Origin: an uncultured Erythrobacter sp.
Lineage (GTDB): Bacteria; Pseudomonadota; Alphaproteobacteria; Sphingomonadales; Sphingomonadaceae
Length of the DNA: 10,067 nucleotides
NCBI GenBank assembly: GCA_947258465.1
Contig: CAMYIQ010000265.1
Location: forward strand, 1-10,067
Reading direction: 5' to 3'
Made by a program: the position numbers and the translations under genes. Within the stretch, counting starts at the first letter, position 1. Every line of letters begins with the position of its first letter. Positions 1 through 6,582 of the stretch are shown here, piece after piece. Under the pieces are notes generated by a model. The model was given only the letters and a program-made list of their open reading frames with translations. It searched no databases and had not been told where the DNA came from.

Positions 1-777
1 GGCAATTTTCCCGGCCCGCCCCCGCCCGATCAAGCGCCCGGACGCGACGAACCGGCGATCCGGCTAATGCATTTGGTGGTGGAACGCCTCGCCGATCTTG
101 CGGCAAGCTGGATGGTCGCGGGCTTCGTCCACGGCGTACTCAACACCGACAATATGAATATTTCGGGCGAGAGCTTCGATTACGGTCCATGGCGCTTCCT
201 GCCGAAGTGGGACCCGCGCTTTACCGCCGCCTATTTCGACCGGCAGGGCCTCTATGCCTTCGGCCGCCAACCCGAGGCGCTGCACTGGAACTGCGGCCAG
301 TTCGCCGTCGCACTTCGCCTGATCTCCGACGCGCCGCCGCTGATCGCGGCCATGGAACGGTTCGGGCCTCTCTACATGGAAGCGGTCGGCAGACGGTGGT
401 GCTGGCGGCTCGGCATTGAATCGCGCGGCGCCAAGGCCGATACCGCTCTGGTCGGAGCTTGCGAGAAAGCCATGACCGAAAGCGGCATCGCACCCGATGC
501 GTTTTTCTTTTCGCATCGCGGTGGTCGGAATGTGTCGGACGCGCTCGCCGAAGCCTTCGCCGAGTATGTACCGGTCGCGGACGATCACCCCTATTGGAAA
601 GACGGTGCGCCGCAATCGATGCTGATCGACGAGGTCGAGGCAATCTGGGCCGCCATCGCGGAAAACGACGATTGGGAGCCCCTTCACGCCAAGGTTGCCG
701 CCTTGCGGAGAATGGGCTGGGGGCATGGCACACCCCCCATGCCCGCAGGCCATTCAGGACCACTACCGACAAGTTGA
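1..777 (+). CDS. selO: SelO/YdiU-family protein AMPylase, C-terminal part (5' truncated by window)
   Basis: The frame is open from base 1, so the true start lies outside the window; the first in-window ATG (67) is internal. SelO is a pseudokinase-fold enzyme that transfers AMP from ATP to protein hydroxyl groups and is linked to redox stress. The signature HGVLNTDNMNISG...FDYGP is present at 130-189. By family knowledge, the Asp at 148-150 is the catalytic base, and the Asn at 151-153 and Asp at 178-180 bind metal. The following YAFGRQPEALHWNCGQFA stretch is also typical. The N-terminal nucleotide-binding part is not visible. The C-terminus (IDEVEAIWAAIAENDDW then an R/G/P-rich tail) lacks the Cys-containing end seen in E. 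coli YdiU, so this is a divergent SelO subtype. The gene ends 69 bp before astD on the same strand. An 8-bp inverted repeat (721-728/737-744) lies in its last codons, without a T-run. Confidence 0.9.
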   Translation, partial: GNFPGPPPPDQAPGRDEPAIRLMHLVVERLADLAASWMVAGFVHGVLNTDNMNISGESFDYGPWRFLPKWDPRFTAAYFDRQGLYAFGRQPEALHWNCGQFAVALRLISDAPPLIAAMERFGPLYMEAVGRRWCWRLGIESRGAKADTALVGACEKAMTESGIAPDAFFFSHRGGRNVSDALAEAFAEYVPVADDHPYWKDGAPQSMLIDEVEAIWAAIAENDDWEPLHAKVAALRRMGWGHGTPPMPAGHSGPLPTS

Positions 778-846
778 ATTGACGCGGCGCGTCTTACCTC
801 CCACTTAGGCCGCGCATACAGAGACATAGAGGATACGAATAGCGCC

Positions 847-2259
847 ATGGCGACCGATCTGGTCTCAACCGAACCTGCCACCGGCAGCGAAATCTGGCAC
901 GGCAAATCAGGCGATGTCGACGCCACTGTCGAGCGCGCGCGCGAGGCGATGCGCGACTGGGCACGCGAACCGCTGGGCCGGCGGATCGAACTTATGCGGC
1001 GATTTGCCAATCAGGTACGCAAGCATTCCGAACAATTCGCCGAACTGATCGCCCGCGAAACGGGCAAACCGCTCTGGGAAGCGCGTACCGAAGTGGAATC
1101 GGTCATCGGCAAGGTCGAAATATCGATCACCGCCTATGCCGAACGGACCGGCCAGAAAAAGCTCAACAGTGCGCTTCAGGGGACTGCGGCGCTCCGCCAC
1201 AAACCCCATGGGGTCATGGCAGTGCTCGGCCCGTATAACTTCCCGGCGCATCTACCCAATGGCCACATCGTTCCGGCGCTGATTGCCGGCAATGTCGTGA
1301 TCTTCAAGCCGAGCGAGAAAACGCCGGCCGTGGGCGAATTTCTGACCCGCTGTTTTCACGAGGCCAAGATACCCGAAGGCGTGGTGCAGTGCATCCATGG
1401 CGGCGTCGAAGTGGGGCAACGCCTGGTCGAACACTGGATGGTCGATGGCGTTCTGTTCACCGGTTCCGCGCGGGCGGGCATCGCGATCAACCGCAAGCTG
1501 GCTTCCGATCCGGGCAAGATCGTCGCGCTGGAAATGGGCGGCAATAATCCGATCGTCATGCTCGACACGCCCAAGATCGACGATGCCGCGGCAACGATCG
1601 TGCAATCGGCATTCACCTCTGCCGGTCAGCGCTGCACCGCCGCGAGGCGGCTGATCGTGGTCGATTCGGTGTTCGACAAGATCGTTCCGGCGGTGAAGGA
1701 CCTGGCGGAAAAGCTGATCGTCGACGAACCTTTCGCCGATCCGCAGCCCTTCATGGGCTGCGTGATCGACAACGGCACCGCCGATTTGCTGTCCGAAAGC
1801 TTCGTTGCGCTGATGAGCCGGGGGGGCAAGCCGATCATGCATATGCGGCGGCCCGACGAGAAGCTGCCCTTCCTGTCACCCGCAATCCTCGATGCGACCG
1901 AGATCCATGAACGCCCGGATATCGAACTGTTCGGCCCGCTTTTACAAGTGATCCGCGTGGCCGATTTCAACGAGGCGATCTATGAAGCGAACAATACGCG
2001 GTATGGCCTTTCGGCCTCTCTGATCGGCGGAAAGCCCGAAGATTTCGAACTGTTCTGGCACGAGATCCGCGCCGGGATCGTCAACTGGAACCGGCCGACC
2101 AATGGGGCATCCTCCGCAGCGCCCTTCGGCGGCGTGGGCTTGTCGGGCAATCATCGTCCCGCTGCCTTCTATGCCGCCGATTACTGCGCCTATCCCGTCG
2201 CCAGCACGGAAATGGAACAGCCGCGTGCAAGTATCGGCGTGGGGATCAAGGAAGGCTGA
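847..2259 (+). CDS. astD: Succinylglutamate-semialdehyde dehydrogenase (AstD-type ALDH)
   Basis: A 470-aa NAD(P)-dependent aldehyde dehydrogenase. AstD oxidises N-succinylglutamate 5-semialdehyde to N-succinylglutamate, the fourth step of the cytoplasmic arginine succinyltransferase pathway. Visible ALDH landmarks are GPYNFPAHLPNGH with the oxyanion-hole Asn131, the NAD-binding FTGSARAG at 204-211, the general base Glu229 in LEMGGNNP, and the nucleophile Cys263 in AGQRCTAARR. LEMGGNNP and SAGQRCTxARR are characteristic of AstD rather than generic ALDHs, and the length fits the family (about 470-490). The ATG at 847 follows AGAGGA (828-833) at a rather long 13-nt spacing, and the N-terminus matches the family start. 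No other ast gene is visible: selO precedes it and a convergent lipoprotein gene follows after 7 bp. Substrate identity is inferred from homology. Confidence 0.9.
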   Translation: MATDLVSTEPATGSEIWHGKSGDVDATVERAREAMRDWAREPLGRRIELMRRFANQVRKHSEQFAELIARETGKPLWEARTEVESVIGKVEISITAYAERTGQKKLNSALQGTAALRHKPHGVMAVLGPYNFPAHLPNGHIVPALIAGNVVIFKPSEKTPAVGEFLTRCFHEAKIPEGVVQCIHGGVEVGQRLVEHWMVDGVLFTGSARAGIAINRKLASDPGKIVALEMGGNNPIVMLDTPKIDDAAATIVQSAFTSAGQRCTAARRLIVVDSVFDKIVPAVKDLAEKLIVDEPFADPQPFMGCVIDNGTADLLSESFVALMSRGGKPIMHMRRPDEKLPFLSPAILDATEIHERPDIELFGPLLQVIRVADFNEAIYEANNTRYGLSASLIGGKPEDFELFWHEIRAGIVNWNRPTNGASSAAPFGGVGLSGNHRPAAFYAADYCAYPVASTEMEQPRASIGVGIKEG

Positions 2260-2270
2260 CCGCAAGTCAG
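2256..2270. repeat. Short inverted repeat spanning both convergent stop codons
   Basis: CTGAC (2256-2260) and GTCAG (2266-2270) form a 5-bp stem with loop CGCAA. The left arm holds the astD TGA and the right arm holds the reverse-complement TGA of the minus-strand lipoprotein gene. There is no T-run, so this is at most a weak termination or mRNA 3'-end structure. No other terminator is visible between the two convergent genes. Confidence 0.35.
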
Positions 2271-2977
2271 TCGGTGGTGACCAGATCGATCTCGGTCACG
2301 CCTTCGGGCAGGCGGCGTCCATAGACGACATAAGCCGAGGATCCCTTGGTTCCGCTCAGAATGTTGTCGCCAGCGCTGGTGACATGCTCGACGCTGAAGC
2401 CAGCGGATTTCGCCCGCGTATGGTAGAAGGCAAGCACTTCGTCGAGGGCTACGGGCGTCAGGAAAGAAACGACTCTCAGCGCGCAATCGCCTTCATCGGT
2501 ACCGGCAGCTTCCTGCGTATTGCCACGCGGATAGACGGGGAAGGCCGCGGGCAGCTTGGCCGCCCAAGCCGATGTGTATTTCACCTTGTCGCCACAACTC
2601 GCACCGTCCGGAGAAACGACCGCGCGTGCGGCGGCAACCATCGCCGCGCTTGGGGCGGCACCGTCGCCGAGTGCCTTTGCAGCCGGGGCCGAAGACAGTT
2701 TGCTGCGCCCGCCGACCAGTTCGGCCGCACGGCTGCGCGCGGCCTCGATCGCCCGCGGCGACTTGTCGATATTCGGGATGGCGGCATTGCCCGTACCCGA
2801 CAGCGCGGCATTCGCCTCGTTGCGGCCGGCCAGATCCGGATCGGTCATCAGCTCATCGTTGAGCGCCTGTTCGCTCGCCGGGTCCATGGCGTCGCCTGCC
2901 GCCTCGTCCTCTGCCTTGTCGCCACAGCCGGCAAGCAGGGCGATCGGGAGGACGGAGACGAGCAGGCGACGTTTCAT
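2267..2977 (-). CDS. Predicted outer-membrane lipoprotein of unknown function
   Basis: A 236-aa protein. I do not recognise a named family. The N-terminus MKRRLLVSVLPIALLAGC is a lipoprotein signal: basic start, hydrophobic core, and lipobox LAGC with the lipidated Cys at residue 18. Position +2 is Gly, not Asp, so outer-membrane sorting by Lol is expected. Residues 19-120 are Ala/Asp/Glu-rich and probably flexible. Residues 126-236 look like a compact globular domain (FPVYPRG..., LRVVSFLTPVALDEVLAFYHTRAKSAGF, YVVYGRRLP) with two cysteines, C128 and C165, that could pair in the periplasm. The FPVYP...V.SF.T......V..FY......GF pattern recurs in many small proteobacterial lipoproteins. ATG 2977 was chosen because GAAGG lies 7 nt upstream and it starts the signal peptide; the reading frame extends upstream without either. 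The gene converges on astD. Confidence 0.85.
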   Translation of the reverse strand: MKRRLLVSVLPIALLAGCGDKAEDEAAGDAMDPASEQALNDELMTDPDLAGRNEANAALSGTGNAAIPNIDKSPRAIEAARSRAAELVGGRSKLSSAPAAKALGDGAAPSAAMVAAARAVVSPDGASCGDKVKYTSAWAAKLPAAFPVYPRGNTQEAAGTDEGDCALRVVSFLTPVALDEVLAFYHTRAKSAGFSVEHVTSAGDNILSGTKGSSAYVVYGRRLPEGVTEIDLVTTD

Positions 2978-3194
2978 AGGTAGACCTTCAGCTTGGAACG
3001 GGGCCGAGATAAGAGCGAGAACCGCCTGGGTACCAGCCGGTCGGCAAGGCCTGCACCATAGCGGGACATGGGCGGCCACGAAAGCTAATGGACGCCGCCC
3101 GCCCTCCCGATGGAGAACGAACGGCGCCCGCACGGCTCGGTGGGAACCGTGGTATCCGGCCGCGGGTGGGCACGGCCGGAACTCGTAGTGATTG
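2978..3194. other. Intergenic region, GC-rich, with possible hairpins
   Basis: This 217-bp gap lies between two minus-strand genes. Two GC-rich inverted repeats occur near the glycine-zipper gene's 3' end: CACGG/CCGTG (3131-3135/3147-3151, stem extended past a mismatch by TC/GA) and CCGGCC/GGCCGG (3156-3161/3174-3179). Neither is followed by a convincing T-tract on the minus strand, so termination there would be inefficient or factor-dependent. I could not assign a promoter for the lipoprotein gene. Open frames crossing the gap lack start sites and coding character. Confidence 0.4.
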
Positions 3195-3680
3195 TCAGCC
3201 GCAGCGCGTTTTGGAACGATCGATGGTACGCCCCAGCAAGGCGCCAGCGGCGCCGCCGAGAATCGCGCCCAGCGTCCGGTCGCCACGACCGGCGACCTCG
3301 TGACCGATCAGCGCGCCGACCCCGGCACCCACCAGAAGACCAGTGGTGCCATTGTCGCGGCGGCAATAGTATCGCCCGTCACGCCCCCGCCAGATACGCG
3401 TGTTCGAACGGACTGGCTGGCCATAATGGCGATCATAACCCATGTAATAGGGGCGCGCTTCGTAGCGGCGATCATCGCGGTAATCCCGGTATTCGCGGTA
3501 ATCGCGATCTCGATAGTGGCGATGTCTGCGCTTCTTCTTGTGTTCAAAGGTCATGTCGCCGATCACAGTGGCATGGACACCTTGGGTCGAATGCAGTGCC
3601 GGACCCGCATTTGCCGGCATGGCAAAGGCAAGGCCCGATGCGGCCACCGCCAGCGAGACAGACTTGAGAATCGTCGACAT
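3195..3680 (-). CDS. Exported glycine-zipper (2TM-type) envelope protein
   Basis: A 161-aa protein. Residues 1-25 form a Sec signal peptide (MSTILKSVSLAVAASGLAFA, then a probable cleavage after A-N-A at 25). Residues 46-110 are strongly Arg/Tyr/Asp-rich (HYRDRDYREYRDYRDDRRY), giving a very basic, probably disordered segment. Residues 103-151 carry the YYCRRDNGTTGLLVG...GALIGHEVAGRG...GGAAGALLG region, typical of glycine-zipper 2TM proteins related to the rickettsial 17-kDa antigen. Gly spacing suggests two packed helices inserting in or lying against a membrane. Cys106 and Cys160 flank the zipper. There is no lipobox, unlike the classical 17-kDa antigen. ATG 3680 follows AAGGA at 7 nt. The exact role is unknown; an envelope structural function is inferred. 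It is divergent from rarD. Confidence 0.87.
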   Translation of the reverse strand: MSTILKSVSLAVAASGLAFAMPANAGPALHSTQGVHATVIGDMTFEHKKKRRHRHYRDRDYREYRDYRDDRRYEARPYYMGYDRHYGQPVRSNTRIWRGRDGRYYCRRDNGTTGLLVGAGVGALIGHEVAGRGDRTLGAILGGAAGALLGRTIDRSKTRCG

Positions 3681-3864
3681 GGGTTCGTCCTTCTTGATTC
3701 GGGCTGGCCACCACAGCCGCGTCGATGATGCCGTTAAGCTTTAGCGCCACAAAGCTGAACCAACTGCAACAGTGTCGTCAGATTCGCGGTTTTCGACGAA
3801 CCGAGCTCGGCGCAGCGACGAATTGAAGCTTGCGGGCCCCTACCCACCCGCCTAGCGCGCCCCG
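3681..3864. promoter_or_regulatory. Divergent intergenic region (glycine-zipper gene / rarD)
   Basis: This 184-bp region must hold promoters for two divergent genes. Visible elements are an AGCTTT/AAAGCT inverted repeat (3737-3742/3751-3756), a CGGTT/AACCG inverted repeat (3787-3791/3799-3803), and GATTC sites at 3696 and 3781. For rarD, TTGCGG (3830-3835), a 17-nt spacer and TAGCGC (3853-3858) place a poor -10 exactly 6 nt before the ATG. No Shine-Dalgarno precedes rarD, consistent with a leaderless start, but the match is weak. Confidence 0.35.
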
Positions 3865-4767
3865 ATGGACGCAAGCGCCGCACCCCAGCACGACCGGACG
3901 GGCCTCGCCGCGGCTTTCGGCGCCTATGTCATCTGGGGTTTCCTGCCACTCTATCTGATTCTCGTGCAAAGCGTTCCAGCGTTCGAATTCGTCGGCTGGC
4001 GCATCATTTGGACGCTGCCACTATGCTTGCTGATCGTACTGATACGCAGGCAATCGCTCGAATTGCGCGCCGCGTTGGCCAATCGCCGCACACTCGGCTG
4101 GCTGGCGGCGAGCGCGGCGCTGATCGCGGTCAATTGGGTCGTGTATGTCTGGGCGATCCAGAATGGCGAGGTCTATGCGGCGAGCCTGGGCTATTACATC
4201 AATCCGCTGCTCAATGTGTTGCTGGGCACCTTGCTGCTCGGTGAAAAGCTGACGCGGCCGCAATGGGTCGCGGTCGGCATTGCGGCAATCGGCGTGTCGC
4301 TGCTCGCAGCGGGCGCGTTGACGACCTTGTGGATCAGTCTGACACTGGCCCTGAGTTTCGGGACCTACGGACTTATCCGCAAGCAGATCGATGTCGGCTC
4401 CGTCCCCGGGCTGACCATCGAATCGGCGCTGCTGCTGCTGCCTTCCATGGGGGTCGCCTGGTATTTCGCGCAGACGCAGGGTTCGTCCTTCGCGGTGTCG
4501 ACCGAGCTGAGCCTGGCGATCATGGCCGGCGGTGCGTTGACGGCCTTTCCGCTGCTGCTTTTCGCGATCGCCGCGCGCAAACTGCCCTATTCGACACTGG
4601 GCTTCATCCAGTTCCTCGCACCGAGCATCGTCTTCATCCTCGGCCTGACGGTCTTCGGTGAAGAGCTGAAACCCGTGCAGGCGGCCTGTTTCGCCTTCAT
4701 CTGGACGGCGGCCGCGATTTTCGTCTGGGACCTCGTGGCCCGGTCTAGGAAGCCAGCCGCCAATTGA
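3865..4767 (+). CDS. rarD: RarD-type EamA-family transporter
   Basis: A 300-aa polytopic inner-membrane protein with about ten predicted helices (roughly 13-34, 40-60, 78-98, 104-125, 131-150, 153-171, 184-202, 214-236, 242-263, 269-291). These form two EamA repeats of the drug/metabolite transporter superfamily. The opening AYVIWGFLPLYLILV...EFVGWRIIWT, the AASLGYYINPLLNVLLG segment and the late LGFIQFLAPSIVFILG...FGEEL are RarD hallmarks. RarD is named for chloramphenicol sensitivity in E. coli annotation; the real substrate is not established. The length matches the family (about 295-305). The ATG at 3865 has no visible Shine-Dalgarno. A cytoplasmic N-terminal stretch of 12 residues precedes helix 1, as usual. 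Its last 23 bp overlap the pyrC 3' end on the opposite strand. Confidence 0.9.
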   Translation: MDASAAPQHDRTGLAAAFGAYVIWGFLPLYLILVQSVPAFEFVGWRIIWTLPLCLLIVLIRRQSLELRAALANRRTLGWLAASAALIAVNWVVYVWAIQNGEVYAASLGYYINPLLNVLLGTLLLGEKLTRPQWVAVGIAAIGVSLLAAGALTTLWISLTLALSFGTYGLIRKQIDVGSVPGLTIESALLLLPSMGVAWYFAQTQGSSFAVSTELSLAIMAGGALTAFPLLLFAIAARKLPYSTLGFIQFLAPSIVFILGLTVFGEELKPVQAACFAFIWTAAAIFVWDLVARSRKPAAN

Positions 4768-5782
4768 GCGTTTCGCCCGCATGGAAGGGGACGATCGACT
4801 CTTCGCCGCCGTCGACCTCGGTGGGAACCTCAACCGGCATCTTTTCGAGTGTGACGCGTTCCTCATTGGGCGCGAGCCGGTAGAAAGCCGGGCCGTTGAG
4901 GCTGGCGAAGGCTTCGAAATGGTCGAGCGCGCCCTCGTCCTCGAACACCTGGATATAGCTTTCGAGCGCAAAAGGCGCATTGAAGATACCCGCACAGCCG
5001 CAATCGCTTTCCTTGGCATGGCGATGGTGCGGCGCGCTGTCGGTGCCAAGGAAATACTTTGCCGAGCCACTCGTTGCCGCGCCGCGCAGGGCCAGGCGGT
5101 GCTGTTCGCGTTTGGCCACCGGCAGGCAATACATATGCGGACGAATACCGCCGACGAGGATATCGTTGCGGTTGATATGCAGGTGCTGCGGCGTGATCGT
5201 GGCGGCGATGTTCGGCCCCGAGCTTTCGACGAAAGCCACCGCCTGCATGGTGGTGATATGTTCGAAGATCACACGCAGCGTAGGAAGACGGTCGACCAGC
5301 GGCTGGAGAATACGATCGATGAACACCGCCTCGCGATCGAAGATATCGATGTCCGGCGTGGTCACTTCGCCATGGACGCATAGCGGCATGCCGATCTCGG
5401 CCATGCGCTCGAGCACAGCCATGATATAGGCGATATCGGTCACGCCATGCGCGGAATTGGTGGTTGCCCCCGCCGGATAGAGCTTGGCCGCGGTCAGCAC
5501 GCCATCGGCATGACCGGCTGCCAGGTCGTCCGCATCGCTTTCGTCGGTGAGATAAGCGGTCATTAGCGGCGTGAAATCCACGCCCTCGGGCACCGCCGCC
5601 AATATCCGCTCGCGATAGGCGGCAGCGAGCGCGGTGGTGGTGACCGGCGGTACGAGATTGGGCATCACGATCGCGCGCGCAAACTGACGCGCGGTATGCG
5701 GCACGACCGCGCGCATCGTATCGCCATCGCGGAAATGCAGGTGCCAATCGTCGGGGCGGCGGATTGTCAGCGATTCGACCAT
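4745..5782 (-). CDS. pyrC: Dihydroorotase (PyrC, short homodimeric type)
   Basis: A 345-aa zinc amidohydrolase that cyclises N-carbamoyl-L-aspartate to dihydroorotate in de novo pyrimidine synthesis. All metal ligands expected from E. coli PyrC (348 aa) are visible: His14 and His16 in DDWHLHFRDG, the carboxylated Lys100 in TAAKLYPAG, His137 in CVHGE, His175 in FEHITT, and Asp248 in GTDSAPH. The metal site therefore looks intact. ATG 5782 was chosen because it gives the canonical M-x-x-x-LTIRRPDDWHLH start; a GTG at 5818 would add an unconserved tail and lie 3 bp from the opposing gene. No good Shine-Dalgarno is visible (only AGG 9 nt away). It is divergent from the YgfZ-type gene and overlaps rarD tail to tail. 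Confidence 0.96.
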   Translation of the reverse strand: MVESLTIRRPDDWHLHFRDGDTMRAVVPHTARQFARAIVMPNLVPPVTTTALAAAYRERILAAVPEGVDFTPLMTAYLTDESDADDLAAGHADGVLTAAKLYPAGATTNSAHGVTDIAYIMAVLERMAEIGMPLCVHGEVTTPDIDIFDREAVFIDRILQPLVDRLPTLRVIFEHITTMQAVAFVESSGPNIAATITPQHLHINRNDILVGGIRPHMYCLPVAKREQHRLALRGAATSGSAKYFLGTDSAPHHRHAKESDCGCAGIFNAPFALESYIQVFEDEGALDHFEAFASLNGPAFYRLAPNEERVTLEKMPVEVPTEVDGGEESIVPFHAGETLNWRLAS

Positions 5783-5820
5783 GGTGTTGCCTATGGCCGC
5801 GAGCGGCCTATCTGTCACCC
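5783..5820. promoter_or_regulatory. 38-bp divergent promoter region with GC palindrome (pyrC / ygfZ-like)
   Basis: The plus strand shows TTGCCT (5787-5792), a 16-nt spacer and TATCTG (5809-5814), placing a -10 exactly 6 nt before the ATG at 5821, i.e. a leaderless start. The minus strand shows GTGACA (5818-5813), a 17-nt spacer and CATAGG (5795-5790), 7 nt before the pyrC ATG. The two candidate promoters interlock face to face. The palindrome GGCCGC-GA-GCGGCC (5795-5808) sits within or next to both spacers. Promoter calls rest on partial consensus matches. Confidence 0.45.
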
Positions 5821-6582
5821 ATGACTGCCACTCGCCTGACCGACCGCGCCGTAATCCGTCTTTCCACCGAGGACCCGGCGGAGAACGTCGTCGACTTCCT
5901 GCAGGGCCTCGTCACCAACGATGTCGCAGGCCCCCTGCCCGCCTATGCCGGGCTGCTGACGCCGCAGGGTAAGACACTGTTCGATTTCCTCGTCTGGCCG
6001 GGCGCGGAAGGGGAGCTGCTGATCGACTGCGAGGCGGATGCGGCGGAGGATCTTGCCAAGCGCCTGTCGCTTTATCGCCTGCGCCGCAAGATCGCCATTG
6101 CGGTCGACCCTTCGGTCGCGGTCCACTGGCAGGCGCATCAAGGCGATGGCGGAGCGCCCGATCCGAGGCAGGCGGCCTTGGGGCAGCGCTGGCTTGCGTC
6201 GGCGGATGACGGCGATCAGCCAGCGGACAAGGCGTGGCTGGCACATCGCCTTGCTCTCGGCGTGCCTGAAACCCGCGCGGAGCTGGGCGATATCTTGTGG
6301 CTTGAAACCAATGCGGTCGAGCTGAACGGCGTCAGCTTTTCCAAGGGCTGCTATATCGGCCAGGAAAACACCGCGCGGATGAACTGGCGCAGCAAGGTCA
6401 ATCGGCGCCTGGTGGTGGTCCCCCTCGCCCAATCGACCGAAAAGCGACGCAAAGCGGCCTATCCGGAACTCGATCTGGCGGTCGACCATTTGCGTGTGGC
6501 GGATATCGATCTGGACAGTGCACCCGGCTGGATGCGCGAGGCGCTCAGTCCTGCTGAACTGGCAGATCGAGCGAGCGAATAA
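5821..6582 (+). CDS. ygfZ: YgfZ/IBA57-type folate-binding Fe-S cluster maintenance protein
   Basis: A 253-aa GcvT-like protein. The family signature K-G-C-Y-x-G-Q-E is intact at residues 175-182, with Cys177 the conserved functional cysteine. YgfZ (mitochondrial Iba57/Caf17) helps assemble or repair certain [4Fe-4S] enzymes, using tetrahydrofolate, in the cytoplasm. Supporting segments are FLQGLVTNDV near residues 22-31 and LLTPQGKTLFDFLVW near 41-55, both typical of the folate-binding fold. At 253 aa it is shorter than E. coli YgfZ (326 aa) but usual for alphaproteobacterial members. ATG 5821 gives MTATRLTDRAVIRL, matching the family start, although the frame extends upstream to 5764; there is no Shine-Dalgarno. 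Its last 38 bp overlap the TetR-family gene on the other strand. The symbol is by family, not proven orthology. Confidence 0.92.
   Translation: MTATRLTDRAVIRLSTEDPAENVVDFLQGLVTNDVAGPLPAYAGLLTPQGKTLFDFLVWPGAEGELLIDCEADAAEDLAKRLSLYRLRRKIAIAVDPSVAVHWQAHQGDGGAPDPRQAALGQRWLASADDGDQPADKAWLAHRLALGVPETRAELGDILWLETNAVELNGVSFSKGCYIGQENTARMNWRSKVNRRLVVVPLAQSTEKRRKAAYPELDLAVDHLRVADIDLDSAPGWMREALSPAELADRASE

Noticed and set aside
721..744. GGGCATGG/CCATGCCC inverted repeat as a selO terminator
   Set aside because: It lies inside the coding sequence before the stop codon and has no following T-run.
779..807. TTGACG hexamer as a promoter for astD
   Set aside because: The -35-like element is good, but the hexamer at 17 nt (CACTTA) and neighbours do not resemble a -10.
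2102..2983. Long plus-strand open frame opposite the lipoprotein gene
   Set aside because: It has low-complexity Arg/Gly-rich content, no ribosome-binding site and no family motif. It mirrors the minus-strand gene, which has a signal peptide and lipobox.
2267..3286. Upstream-extended start of the lipoprotein frame at 3286
   Set aside because: The extension lacks a ribosome-binding site and would bury the signal peptide and lipobox inside the protein.
3085..3366. Possible small gene in the gap between the two minus-strand envelope genes
   Set aside because: The frame is Arg/Pro-rich, overlaps the glycine-zipper gene and has no start signal.
4021..5070. Long minus-strand open frame under rarD and pyrC
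   Set aside because: It is an artefact of high GC: Arg/Gln-rich, overlapping two clearly identified genes, with no conserved motif.
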